From Bacteroidetes bacterium UBA1947 (lineage in GTDB: Bacteria > Bacteroidota > Bacteroidia > Chitinophagales > Chitinophagaceae), in the NCBI GenBank assembly GCA_002336915.1, contig DDET01000055.1:62001-126000 (forward strand): DNA of 64,000 nucleotides, in the 5' to 3' direction. Below are positions 18,093 to 26,344 of the stretch, in pieces (positions within the stretch are counted from its first letter, which is position 1; each line of letters begins with the position of its first letter). The position numbers and the translations under genes were made by a program. The notes below the pieces were generated by a model, which saw only the letters and a program-made list of their open reading frames with translations, made no database searches and had not been told where the DNA came from.

Positions 18093-19352
18093 ATGTCTAT
18101 TCAAAATCAACAAACAAAACTGAACATTGGCCTCTTTGGCTTTGGCGTAGTGGGCGAAGGCCTGTACAAGGTGCTGGAACAAACCCCCACATTAAATGCG
18201 CAGATAAAGAAAGTCTGCATCAAACACCCTGAAAAGAAAAGGAATGCACCGCCGGAATTATTCACCATCGACCCCGACCTGCTTTTGCAGGATGAAGAGA
18301 TCAATGTAATTGTCGAGCTGATAGATGACTCGGAAGCTGCATACTACATTGTAAGTACGGCCCTAAAGAACAAGAAAGCTGTAGTGAGTGCCAATAAAAA
18401 ACTCATTGCTGAACACCTCGAAGAGCTTATATCCTTACAGCAGCATTTTCAGACCCCTTTTCTCTATGAATCAGCGGCCTGTGCCAGTATTCCCGTCATC
18501 CGTAACCTGGAAGAATATTACGATAACGACCTGCTGCATGGTATAAGCGGCATTGTGAATGGCTCTACCAATTATATCCTTACTAAGGTATCGGAAGAAA
18601 ATATAAGTTTTGAAGACGCACTTGTACAGGCACAGATCGAGGGCTTTGCAGAGAGCAACCCTGCCTTGGATATAGAAGGTACAGATGCTGTAAATAAGCT
18701 AACAATCCTGCTTGCTCATGCCTATGGCATAGTAACACCACCGCAGGATATAGTGCACACAGGTATACAGAACCTGCATGCCGGCGATGCTGTATTTGCC
18801 CGTGAGAAGGGTTACGAGATAAAACTTATAGCGCAGGCACGTAAACTGGATAATGGCAAAATAGCCGCATTTGTATTGCCGCAATTTGTGCACAAGGACA
18901 GCCAGCTATACAATGTACGCAATGAGTACAATGGCGTAATAATAGAAAGTAGCCTGGCAGATAAGCAATTCTTCTATGGTAAAGGTGCCGGCAGTTTTCC
19001 AACGGCATCGGCAGTGCTTAGCGATCTTTCCGCTTTGCGCTATAATTACAGGTATGAGTATAAAAAATTATTGTACCAGAAACCATCGCAGCTCACCAAT
19101 GATTTTTTCCTGCGGGTATACGTAAGTTTTGATGGACTGTTCCATGTACCGCATGAAAAATTTGAGCGTATAGAGGAGTGGAGCAGCAGCGATAAGCGCT
19201 GCCATGTAACAGGCATTATTCGTTTTTCAAGGTTGCTGGATGCAAGCTGGTGGAAAAGAAAGAATACTTCTCTAGTAGTATACCCTGATGCATTTGTGGA
19301 CAAGGTAGCCCTGAAACAAGATGTTGAGGAAAATGTGCTGTCGCTGGTTTAA
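18093..19352 (+). CDS. hom: Homoserine dehydrogenase
   Basis: A 419-residue enzyme that reduces aspartate semialdehyde to homoserine, the branch point to methionine and threonine. The N-terminal Rossmann fold has GLFGFGVVGEGLY; the catalytic block reads IEGTDAVNKLTILLAHAYG, giving the conserved Asp and Lys. The last 80 residues extend beyond the catalytic core, but I do not see a confident ACT domain. It forms an operon with the preceding PLP gene under the SAM riboswitch, so it is probably dedicated to methionine supply. It is convergent with the DUF2400 gene, sharing four bases. Confidence 0.92.
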   Translation: MSIQNQQTKLNIGLFGFGVVGEGLYKVLEQTPTLNAQIKKVCIKHPEKKRNAPPELFTIDPDLLLQDEEINVIVELIDDSEAAYYIVSTALKNKKAVVSANKKLIAEHLEELISLQQHFQTPFLYESAACASIPVIRNLEEYYDNDLLHGISGIVNGSTNYILTKVSEENISFEDALVQAQIEGFAESNPALDIEGTDAVNKLTILLAHAYGIVTPPQDIVHTGIQNLHAGDAVFAREKGYEIKLIAQARKLDNGKIAAFVLPQFVHKDSQLYNVRNEYNGVIIESSLADKQFFYGKGAGSFPTASAVLSDLSALRYNYRYEYKKLLYQKPSQLTNDFFLRVYVSFDGLFHVPHEKFERIEEWSSSDKRCHVTGIIRFSRLLDASWWKRKNTSLVVYPDAFVDKVALKQDVEENVLSLV

Positions 19353-20125
19353 AAGCGTTCCGCCATTCCAAGTCCGAAGAGTGCATAGTCGTACACTGCA
19401 GGGTCCTCAGGATTCAGCTCGCGTAGTTGGTAAGTAAGGTGTAGCGCATTGGCCCAGTTCGATCTTTCATTGTCGATCAGTTCCAACCGGTGCGCTACCC
19501 TTGCCACATGCACATCCAGCGGACAAACAAGTTGCTTAGGGCTTATTTTCTTCCATATCCCGAAGTCAACGCCGTTATTGTCCCTGCGCACCATCCAGCG
19601 CAGGTACATATTGATGCGCTTGCATGCCGACTTTCTCGCCGGGGTGGAGATATGTTTGCGTGTGCGCTCCGGGTGCTCTATGGAAAAGAAGAAGTTGTGG
19701 AAATAGATAAGCGCCTGCTCCACAGTATTCTCTTTGTAGCTCTTACCCGGCACAAATGCATCCTCCAGCGAATTATAGCTGCTGTAGTGATAATGCAGGA
19801 AGTAAATAAAGTATAAGAGGTCGGTTGCATTAAAAGTTCGGTGGGCGAAGGAAAGCATCTTTTTTAACTCTGTGTCCTTATGGTTCAGTATGAAGTCGTG
19901 CGGGCTGTTATCCATCCATTCCATCAGCCTGCTGCAGTTGTTGATGATGGATGTTCGGTTACCCCAGGCCAGCACAGCAGCAAATAGGCCTGCTATCTCT
20001 ATGTCCTGCTTCTTGCTGTACCTGTGAGGGATAATAACAGGGTCTTTTTCTATAAAGCCCGGTTGGTTGTATAGCTTTACTTTTTCGTCAAGGAGTTTTT
20101 TGAGTGATTGCAGGTGCTTTAGCAT
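19349..20125 (-). CDS. TIGR02757/DUF2400 family protein
   Basis: About 258 residues from the ATG at 20125 (MLKHLQSLKKLLDEK). A longer in-frame ATG at 20203 is rejected because a -7 box (20143-20150) lies between the two. The protein matches the Bacteroidota family TIGR02757: the IPHRYSKKQDIEIAGLFAAVLAWGNR block, many helices, and a C-terminal region with ACKRINMYLRWMVRRD and DVHVARVAHRLEL. These resemble parts of the helix-hairpin-helix glycosylase fold. No enzymatic activity is assigned to the family as far as I know. Confidence 0.88.
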   Translation of the reverse strand: MLKHLQSLKKLLDEKVKLYNQPGFIEKDPVIIPHRYSKKQDIEIAGLFAAVLAWGNRTSIINNCSRLMEWMDNSPHDFILNHKDTELKKMLSFAHRTFNATDLLYFIYFLHYHYSSYNSLEDAFVPGKSYKENTVEQALIYFHNFFFSIEHPERTRKHISTPARKSACKRINMYLRWMVRRDNNGVDFGIWKKISPKQLVCPLDVHVARVAHRLELIDNERSNWANALHLTYQLRELNPEDPAVYDYALFGLGMAERF

Positions 20126-20142
20126 AAGATGACAATGGTTAG

Positions 20143-20150
20143 CAAAGATA
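20143..20150 (-). promoter_or_regulatory. Bacteroidota -7 box for the DUF2400 gene
   Basis: The minus strand reads TATCTTTG, an exact TAnnTTTG, 17 bases before the ATG at 20125. It decides the start of the gene, because the longer frame would begin upstream of the promoter. Confidence 0.55.
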
Positions 20151-20162
20151 AGAGAGGAAGCG

Positions 20163-20310
20163 TTAGGCCATCTCCGGCACATCCACATTTTCACTATCCA
20201 CAAAATACATGTCTATAAAGCCTTTATGCTTGGCTTCCAGCTTGCCGCGGTATTTGCAGTTGAAATGATCTTTATCAGCTCATAGGTAGTGCCCGATATA
20301 TTTACCCGGC
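20163..20310 (-). pseudogene. Remnant of a class III adenylate/guanylate cyclase C-terminus
   Basis: Translated on the minus strand, the piece reads VNISGTTYELIK, then, after a one-base frameshift, HFNCKYRGKLEAKHKGFI and MYFVDSENV, ending in a stop near 20163. This is the standard C-terminal end of Bacteroidota class III cyclases (the region after the NTASRMES block, where GKVNISG..TYE..K and YRG...KGK occur). The catalytic domain itself is missing. It is decayed: one base is lost in the GATAAAGATCA segment and no start is present. The remnant abuts other fragments up to 20677. Confidence 0.65.
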
Positions 20311-20344
20311 AGGGTTTTTTTCCGATTCTATGATCTCGTTCTTT

Positions 20345-20677
20345 TCAGAGAGCTTCCTCATCGAGGTGATGTAGGCCCTTCTCCATTACTATGGCAATGA
20401 GCAGCATAAGTGATACCAGTCCAGGTTTGCTGGTGAACAATGCCCGGTTAAGGTACTCAGGCTTCATGTTCGACTCAAAATAATGGCCCTGTATGGTCAA
20501 AAACCCTATCACCATTACCGCTATGATGGTAAGTACCAGCCATACCCAGGCGCTGCGTGGCGTGTTTGGCCACAACGGGCGTCATGCACAACCAAATCCA
20601 CGCTCTGTAAGCTCACAGGCTGCGCTCATTCCAGCCACGCCGCCTATAACAATAACTTTAGTTTTCGCCTCAGACAT
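20345..20677 (-). pseudogene. Remnant: FAD/NAD(P)-binding N-terminus joined in frame to a two-helix membrane segment
   Basis: From an ATG at 20677 the minus strand encodes MSEAKTKVIVIGG followed by VAGMSAACELTERGF, the dinucleotide-binding start of an FAD-dependent oxidoreductase. One glycine of the GxGxxG loop is missing, and a TGA stop follows after 31 codons (20582-20584). The same frame then stays open to 20345 and encodes two hydrophobic helices (VWLVLTIIAVMVIGFLTIQG and LVSLMLLIAIVM). The oxidoreductase body is absent. I read this as a deletion scar joining pieces of two genes; the membrane piece may instead be a small live protein starting at 20575, but nothing supports that. Confidence 0.55.
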
Positions 20678-20855
20678 ATTATTATCAGTTAAAAAAAATG
20701 AGTAGTGATGGGAATTGAATAATCGTAACAAGCTGAATAATAGCTTGTCTCGTAAATATAGAAAAAATAGAATAAGGAATTTACTATTTAACAGGCTTTG
20801 GGGTATAACAAAAAAGGGCGCCACAGGCGCCCTTAAACAGTCTTTTGCGATCTAT

Positions 20856-21536
20856 TTAGAATATCCCCAGGAATTTCTTCTTTTGTTTCATCACGCGTAC
20901 GCTGATCATCCTGATATCTTTTCTCGGCCTGTCGCGGGCATCGCGAGGTTCATTTGATATTTTATCTACAACGTCCATTCCTTCCAGCACTTCCCCGAAT
21001 ACAGTATAATTGCCATCAAGCATTGGTGTGCCGCCAATAGTTTTATATATCTCGCGTTGCGCAGGTGTATAATTGCGTTTATTGCCCTTCGAGATATTGT
21101 CCATTTCTTTGTCAGTATATGTTTTCCCCGTTACTATATAAAACTGGCATGCTGAGCCTGACTTATCGGGTGTATTGTCCCTGGCCACGCCCAACGCACC
21201 GCGTTTATGGATGGCGCTGTCATTTATTTCTGCAGGCACACGGTATTTAAGGTCGCCATTGCCCAATGCCTCCTCGGGTTTTGCGTGCTTTGATTCCGGG
21301 TCGCCACCTTGTATTACAAAACTTGGTATCACACGGTGAAATAATGTGCTGTCGTAATAATGTTCGTTAGCCAGCTTCACCATATTGTTGGTATTCAATG
21401 GGGTGTAGCTATACAGTAGCATCACTATTTTGCCATACTCAGTTTCTATTACCACTTTGGTCTCCTTAGGTTTTTTAGCCGCAACAGTAAGTGTTAGGGC
21501 AAAAAGGCAGCTCGCTACCAGCAATATTTTTTTCAT
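20856..21536 (-). CDS. Secreted cyclophilin-type peptidyl-prolyl isomerase
   Basis: About 226 residues from the ATG at 21536, which gives a signal peptide (MKKILLVASCLFALTLTVAA); the longer frame would bury it. The cyclophilin fold is clear: TEYGKIVMLLYSYTPLNTNN, FHRVIPSFVIQGGDPES with the catalytic Arg and the Phe/Gln of the active site, and GALGVARDNTPDKSGSACQFYIV. A loop specific to this type (about 140-170) precedes YTVFGEVLEGMDVVDKI. It accelerates proline isomerisation in folding of periplasmic or surface proteins. It is divergent from corA; the starts are about 65 bases apart. Confidence 0.92.
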   Translation of the reverse strand: MKKILLVASCLFALTLTVAAKKPKETKVVIETEYGKIVMLLYSYTPLNTNNMVKLANEHYYDSTLFHRVIPSFVIQGGDPESKHAKPEEALGNGDLKYRVPAEINDSAIHKRGALGVARDNTPDKSGSACQFYIVTGKTYTDKEMDNISKGNKRNYTPAQREIYKTIGGTPMLDGNYTVFGEVLEGMDVVDKISNEPRDARDRPRKDIRMISVRVMKQKKKFLGIF

Positions 21537-21601
21537 AAAAAGATATCTTGTATTTACAGGCATAGATACAAAAAAGTAACTTAGCTGGCAATAATATCTG
21601 T

Positions 21602-22711
21602 ATGAGCATAACAAAACAGGCGAAGAAACTGGTGAAGTTGCTGCCCGAGTGGACCTGGAATTATAGTGAGCGCCAGCCTATTGCTACATACAACCCTGCC
21701 CGGAGCCAACAAGGCCGTATAGAAGTTGAACAACCTATTTATACGGTATTTGACTACAACAGCAGCTATCTCGACGAGCGAAAGCTGCTTAATGAGTCCG
21801 CCTGCAGGCCATACCGGGAGAATGGCAGGGTGACCTGGATAAATATAGACGGGCTTAAAAAAGATGAGGTACAAAGCCTTTGTGCGCATTATGATGTACA
21901 CCCTCTTATAGTAGACGATATACTCAGTGTGGGTCAGCGGCCCAAGATGGACGAAATAGGGGACATTATTTATTGCTTGCTGCCAATGGTTTATTTTAAT
22001 AATAAAACAGGGGCTGTGGAGACGGAACAGGTAAGCATCGTGCTCGGTAGCGACTTTGTGCTCTCTTTCCAGGAAGATGCGACAAGGGACGTCTTTAACC
22101 CTGTGCGCGACCGCCTGCGTACGGGCAATGCCAAGCTGCGCGATAGCAAGTCGGACTATCTTTGCTATAGCCTTATTGATATAATAGTTGACAGCTACTT
22201 CGGGGTCATTGATAATATCAACGAGAGCATCGAAAAACTGGAAGATTTTATTCTTGTCAACAGGCAGACAGACTGTTTCACAAGTATCAGTATGCTCCGG
22301 CGTGAGGTAATGGAGCTTCGTCGCTCTGTCGGCCCGGTGCGGGAATTGGTAAATGGCTTTCTGCGCAGCGACAGCAAACTGCTTGAAGACCGCCACGACA
22401 AATACTACAAAGATGTTTACGACCATATAGTGCAGGCCAACGATTACATTGAGAACCATCGCGAAATGCTCATGAACCTGCAGGACCTGTACATGAACCA
22501 GGTGAACCTGCGCATGAACGAGGTAATGAAGATATTCACGATGGTTGCTCTTTTGCTCGCCCCTGCCACGGTAATAGGCGGTATATTCGGCATGAATTTC
22601 GAAGTTATACCTTTCGCCCACCAAAAGATCGGCTTCTATGTATGCGTCGGATTGATGCTCATCATACCTGCACTCATGCTTGTGTATTTTAAGCGTAAAG
22701 GCTGGTTCTAA
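21602..22711 (+). CDS. corA: CorA family magnesium/cobalt transporter
   Basis: A 369-residue protein with the CorA layout: a cytoplasmic domain of alpha/beta fold followed by a long stalk helix, and two C-terminal membrane helices (about 310-330 and 343-363). The loop between them contains the signature GMN within GIFGMNFEVIP. CorA forms pentameric channels for Mg2+ and also passes Co2+ or Ni2+. The C-terminus is basic (YFKRKGWF), as usual. It appears to be transcribed alone. Confidence 0.94.
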   Translation: MSITKQAKKLVKLLPEWTWNYSERQPIATYNPARSQQGRIEVEQPIYTVFDYNSSYLDERKLLNESACRPYRENGRVTWINIDGLKKDEVQSLCAHYDVHPLIVDDILSVGQRPKMDEIGDIIYCLLPMVYFNNKTGAVETEQVSIVLGSDFVLSFQEDATRDVFNPVRDRLRTGNAKLRDSKSDYLCYSLIDIIVDSYFGVIDNINESIEKLEDFILVNRQTDCFTSISMLRREVMELRRSVGPVRELVNGFLRSDSKLLEDRHDKYYKDVYDHIVQANDYIENHREMLMNLQDLYMNQVNLRMNEVMKIFTMVALLLAPATVIGGIFGMNFEVIPFAHQKIGFYVCVGLMLIIPALMLVYFKRKGWF

Positions 22712-22835
22712 AATTTGCAGGCCATTTTCCTCGTCCGCCTATCACAATGCCAATCGAATAGTCATAAATAATATTTGTGAATATTACTAGGAATAATTAT
22801 TAACTTTAAATTATTAATGTTTAAAAATTATTCTT

Positions 22836-23792
22836 ATGAGAAAACTTTTTACATTATTGCTTGTCTCCTCAGCGCTTACTTCCACTGCGCAAAAAGCTAC
22901 TTACACCTTTGGGTCGGGTGCGCTAAATGATTTTTCCGGCAATGGACACAATGCCATCATGGTCGGCGTTCCAATCGCGGCGCCCGACAGGTTCTCCAAC
23001 CCCAGCTGCGCATACCGGTTTCCGGGCACGTCTACCGATTACCTGTTGATACCCTTTCATAGCGACTTTAATATTCCCACCACAGGCGCTTTTTCTATTA
23101 GCCTCTGGTACAAGGGTGGCACACCTGCACAAGGCGATTTCGAGACGCTGTTTGGTAAAGGCCCTTATAACGGCCAAAACATCCCTACCGATTATCACCT
23201 GGGATTGTATGATCTAAATAAACCTTCTGCCGGCGCCACGTTTTCACCGGTTATTATGCCCACAAATGCGCAGCCTTTTACCGGTGATATAAACGGGTGG
23301 ACCCATCTTGTATTAATATACAACGACAGCACCTGGTCCTTATACATAAACAATACCATTTGCGGTACTTGCACCACACCCCCTAATACAGCAATAAACG
23401 TGTCTAACGACAGCCTGTATATAGGCCGCTGGTTCTCCGGCTCTATTGATGACATTGACTTCTATAACGTAGCCATTTCAGTTGCGCAGATCAATCTGCT
23501 CTACAATTTTACCAATTCCTGCCACGGTACCGAGGTAAACACGGTAAGTACTATAAAAGAATTGGAACTGTATCCCGATCCCGCAACTGATGTCGTCTAC
23601 ATCAAAAACAATATTTACCAGGCAGGCAATTGCAGCTACAGTATTTTGAACACGATGGGTAAAGTGGTCAGATCGGGTAGTATCATCAGTACAAAAGAAC
23701 CTGTACCTGTTAACGATCTTGCTGCCGGCTTGTATTTTGTAAAAATATCTGAACAGGGAAATATTACTTCCTTGAAATTCTTAAAGAATTAA
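22836..23792 (+). CDS. LamG-domain secreted protein with T9SS sorting domain
   Basis: A 318-residue exported protein. Residues 1-18 are a signal peptide. About 20-220 form a concanavalin-like LamG/pentraxin jelly-roll (FSISLWYKGGT, DGWTHLV-like INGWTHLVLIYND, LYIGRWFSGSIDDIDFYN), a fold that binds sugars or calcium. About 235-318 is a type A C-terminal sorting domain (LELYPDPATDVVYI, the LNTMGKVV strand, LAAGLYFVKI, final SLKFLKN) that routes proteins through the type 9 secretion system. The SprA homologue in this window is part of that machine. The ligand is unknown. Confidence 0.9.
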   Translation: MRKLFTLLLVSSALTSTAQKATYTFGSGALNDFSGNGHNAIMVGVPIAAPDRFSNPSCAYRFPGTSTDYLLIPFHSDFNIPTTGAFSISLWYKGGTPAQGDFETLFGKGPYNGQNIPTDYHLGLYDLNKPSAGATFSPVIMPTNAQPFTGDINGWTHLVLIYNDSTWSLYINNTICGTCTTPPNTAINVSNDSLYIGRWFSGSIDDIDFYNVAISVAQINLLYNFTNSCHGTEVNTVSTIKELELYPDPATDVVYIKNNIYQAGNCSYSILNTMGKVVRSGSIISTKEPVPVNDLAAGLYFVKISEQGNITSLKFLKN

Positions 23793-23957
23793 AGACAGAT
23801 TATTCCGGGTGTGCCCCGCGCGCCCGGAATAATTATTTGTTCGCCTCCGCCCTTGATTTTCCCTAAATAATCTTCGTTTTTAATTGCTGATTGATGTAGC
23901 ACCCCCGCCGCGCAAAAAATATTTTTGCCAAATAGTACAATGCATTGGTTTCTTATG

Positions 23958-23965
23958 TATCTTTG
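23958..23965 (+). promoter_or_regulatory. Bacteroidota -7 box for the padR operon
   Basis: TATCTTTG matches TAnnTTTG exactly and lies 24 bases before the padR ATG. A -33 element at ideal spacing is not evident. Confidence 0.45.
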
Positions 23966-23989
23966 TCTTAGGCAATTGAAATAAATGCT

Positions 23990-24331
23990 ATGATCTACTC
24001 CTCCGAGCTAATAAAAGGCACCCTCAAAACAATAGTGCTCAAGCTGCTTTCCGATAACAAAAAGATGTATGGCTACGAGATAACACAAACCGTAAAAGAG
24101 ATGACGCTGGACAAGATCCAGATAACCGAGGGTGCCCTATATCCTACGCTGCACGCCCTTGAAGAAGAGGGCCTGGTAACTACCGAAACCGAATATATAG
24201 GCAAGCGTATGCGCAAGTATTATAGCCTTAGCCCAACAGGTAAAACAAGGGTGAAAGAAAAAGTAAAGGAACTGGCGTCCTTCATGGATACCATGACCTT
24301 CCTGCTCGATATAAAACCCAAAATAGCTTAA
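23990..24331 (+). CDS. PadR family transcriptional regulator
   Basis: A 113-residue winged-helix protein with the PadR signature: MYGYEITQTVKE, the recognition helix in EGALYPTLHALEEEGLV, the wing GKRMRKYYSLSPTGK, and a short C-terminal dimerisation helix. PadR proteins are small repressors that often control a co-transcribed membrane protein. The next gene starts directly after this stop codon, so that membrane protein is the likely partner or target. Confidence 0.9.
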   Translation: MIYSSELIKGTLKTIVLKLLSDNKKMYGYEITQTVKEMTLDKIQITEGALYPTLHALEEEGLVTTETEYIGKRMRKYYSLSPTGKTRVKEKVKELASFMDTMTFLLDIKPKIA

Positions 24332-25087
24332 ATGTATTGCATCACTGATCAGCAAATAGAATATATCCTCAATGACATTAGACGTAATGGCATTGATATG
24401 GAGGACCTGCAGTTAAACCTCCTGGATCATATCTGTTGCATCATAGAGCAGCAGCTCAAAGAGACAGATGACTTTGAGCGCTTCTATCACAAAACCATAA
24501 AACAGTTCTATAAACACGAACTGCGCGAGATAGAAGAAGAGGCCATCAATTTATTAACCTTCAAAAACTTTTATGCAATGAAAAAAGCAATGTTAGTGAG
24601 CGGCACATTATCAGTTGCAGGATTTATAGTGGGCTCATTTTTCAAGATCATGCATTGGCCCGGCGCTTCATTTTTATTGATTGCTGCTATTCTTACGGTT
24701 AGCTTCATTTTTCTGCCACTGCTCTTTGTACTAAAGACAAAGGAGCTCAGCAACAGTCGCGATAAATTAATATTGGGCCTGGGCACCTTAGCGGGTATGA
24801 TGTATTTTGTTTCTATGCTCTTTCTACTCAATCATTGGAACGGGTCACATTATGTTTGGCTTACCACGCTGGCCATCACTTTTTTTGTAGTGATCCCCGC
24901 ATATTTCTTCACCGGCATCCGTAAACCCGAAACAAGAATGAACACCATCGTATCTACCATACTGTTGGTAGCAGCTACGGGCATGCAGTTTACACTTACT
25001 GCTTTACACAAACCTCAGGCACAGGAAAACAACAGCCAGGCCAACAACGCACAAGTGAAAAAAACGAACTCGCCCACAAACTGGTAA
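24332..25087 (+). CDS. GldL-motif membrane protein, co-transcribed with PadR
   Basis: A 251-residue protein with a soluble, acidic N-terminal helical part (about 1-85, resembling the DUF1700-type partners of PadR) and five predicted membrane helices (about 88-107, 112-135, 146-166, 170-192, 200-222). A hydrophilic Gln/Asn-rich tail ends it. The segment FKIMHWPGAS after the first helix is like that of the gliding motor protein GldL and of a wider group of Bacteroidota membrane proteins. It is not GldL itself, which has only two helices. The ATG directly follows the padR stop, indicating coupling. Function unknown. Confidence 0.7.
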   Translation: MYCITDQQIEYILNDIRRNGIDMEDLQLNLLDHICCIIEQQLKETDDFERFYHKTIKQFYKHELREIEEEAINLLTFKNFYAMKKAMLVSGTLSVAGFIVGSFFKIMHWPGASFLLIAAILTVSFIFLPLLFVLKTKELSNSRDKLILGLGTLAGMMYFVSMLFLLNHWNGSHYVWLTTLAITFFVVIPAYFFTGIRKPETRMNTIVSTILLVAATGMQFTLTALHKPQAQENNSQANNAQVKKTNSPTNW

Positions 25088-25223
25088 AGACTGGACAATA
25101 GAAAAACCTACCTATCGGGACTAAACAATAGGGGCATGGCCAAAGATTTTGGTTATGTCCCTATATATCTTTTTTTATCTTCATGGCATAATTATACAGC
25201 ACACTAATCACCAAACGCAAATT

Positions 25224-25775
25224 ATGAAAACAAACAGGCTTTCAAACAGCTTATCGGCTGCGCTAAATGATCAAATGACTAAAGAAGCGCATGCTTCGCA
25301 AATTTATTTGTCCTACGCCTCATGGGCAGCCGGCGAAGGATACGATGGCATAGCCAACTTTCTGTTCCGCCATGCACAGGAAGAGCGCAATCACATGATG
25401 AAGTTCCTGGAGTATATCCTCTCAAGGGGTGCAAAAGTGAGGATATCACCAATTCCCGGTCCTGATGCTGATCCCGTAAACGTCAATAATTGTTTCGAAA
25501 AGGTTTTTCAATCGGAAATAGCGAATACAGAAGCCATTTACAAACTCGTAAAGCAGAGCTTTGACGAGGGCGACTGGGCTACCTGGAATTTCATGCAATG
25601 GTTCGTAAAAGAACAAATAGAAGAAGAATCACTTGCCCTCAACCTGATGGACAAGATAAAGATAGCCGGTGGCGATAAAGCCAGTGGTGATGCCCTTTAT
25701 AATCTGGACCGCGACCTTGCAACAACCCCGGACGATGCTCCACTGGCGCAGGATGCCACTACAGATAACCCGTAA
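25224..25775 (+). CDS. ftnA: Ferritin
   Basis: About 183 residues from the ATG at 25224 (MKTNRLSNSLSAALNDQM); the longer frame adds an unlikely hydrophobic lead. The four-helix ferritin fold carries the ferroxidase ligands: Glu in NDQMTKEAHAS, the RHAQEERNHMMKF ExxH block, and EQIEEESLAL near residue 132. It lacks the haem-binding methionine pattern of bacterioferritin, so it is a non-haem ferritin storing iron in a 24-mer. The C-terminal tail (TTPDDAPLAQDATTDNP) is acidic and disordered. Confidence 0.93.
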   Translation: MKTNRLSNSLSAALNDQMTKEAHASQIYLSYASWAAGEGYDGIANFLFRHAQEERNHMMKFLEYILSRGAKVRISPIPGPDADPVNVNNCFEKVFQSEIANTEAIYKLVKQSFDEGDWATWNFMQWFVKEQIEEESLALNLMDKIKIAGGDKASGDALYNLDRDLATTPDDAPLAQDATTDNP

Positions 25776-25826
25776 ATATTATGTAAAATAATAATTTTAA
25801 AGCATGGCCGAACCGGTTATGCTTTT

Positions 25827-26228
25827 CTATTTACGCTCCTGGCAAAGCTCTATAAGTACACCATTGGTCGTTTTTGGATGCAGGAAGCATATCAGCTTAT
25901 TGTCCGCTCCTTCTTTTGGCCTTTCGTTTAGAACTTCAAAGCCCAGTGCCGATAGCCTTTTCATCTCTGCTTCTATATTCTCTACTTCGAAGGCTATATG
26001 GTGTATCCCTTCACCCTTCTTTTCTATGTATTTTGCAATAGCAGATGTGGCATTTGTAGCCTCCAGCAGCTCTATTTTTGAGTCGCCGGTCTGGAAAAAC
26101 GCCGTATTTACCCCCTCGCTCTCCACCCCTTCCGTTTTGTAGCAGGGGGTATTAAGCAATTGTTCGAATAATGGGATGGAATTGGCCAGTTCTTTCACAG
26201 CTATGCCCAGGTGTTCGATTTTCATCAT
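25827..26228 (-). CDS. mce: Methylmalonyl-CoA epimerase
   Basis: A 133-residue vicinal-oxygen-chelate protein of normal length for this epimerase. It starts with IEHLGIAVKELANSIPLFE (metal His) and includes GIHHIAFEVENIEAEM and a final LIELCQ with the metal Glu. It interconverts the R and S forms of methylmalonyl-CoA in propionyl-CoA metabolism. A cobalamin-binding protein related to methylmalonyl-CoA mutase lies 20 kb away (46620), so the pathway genes are dispersed. It is convergent with ferritin. Confidence 0.9.
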   Translation of the reverse strand: MMKIEHLGIAVKELANSIPLFEQLLNTPCYKTEGVESEGVNTAFFQTGDSKIELLEATNATSAIAKYIEKKGEGIHHIAFEVENIEAEMKRLSALGFEVLNERPKEGADNKLICFLHPKTTNGVLIELCQERK

Positions 26229-26302
26229 TTGGGAATAAGTTTTACATATAGCATCATAGCAAACCTATAATTCTATTTATGCCGAAAGTACCACATTTGA
26301 CG

Positions 26303-26310
26303 TAACTTTG
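26303..26310 (+). promoter_or_regulatory. Bacteroidota -7 box for the isc genes
   Basis: TAACTTTG matches TAnnTTTG and lies about 35 bases before the iscS ATG. The -33 region is not clear. Confidence 0.4.
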
Positions 26311-26344
26311 CCTTAGAACTGCCTCAAATAGTTCTTTATAAAAT

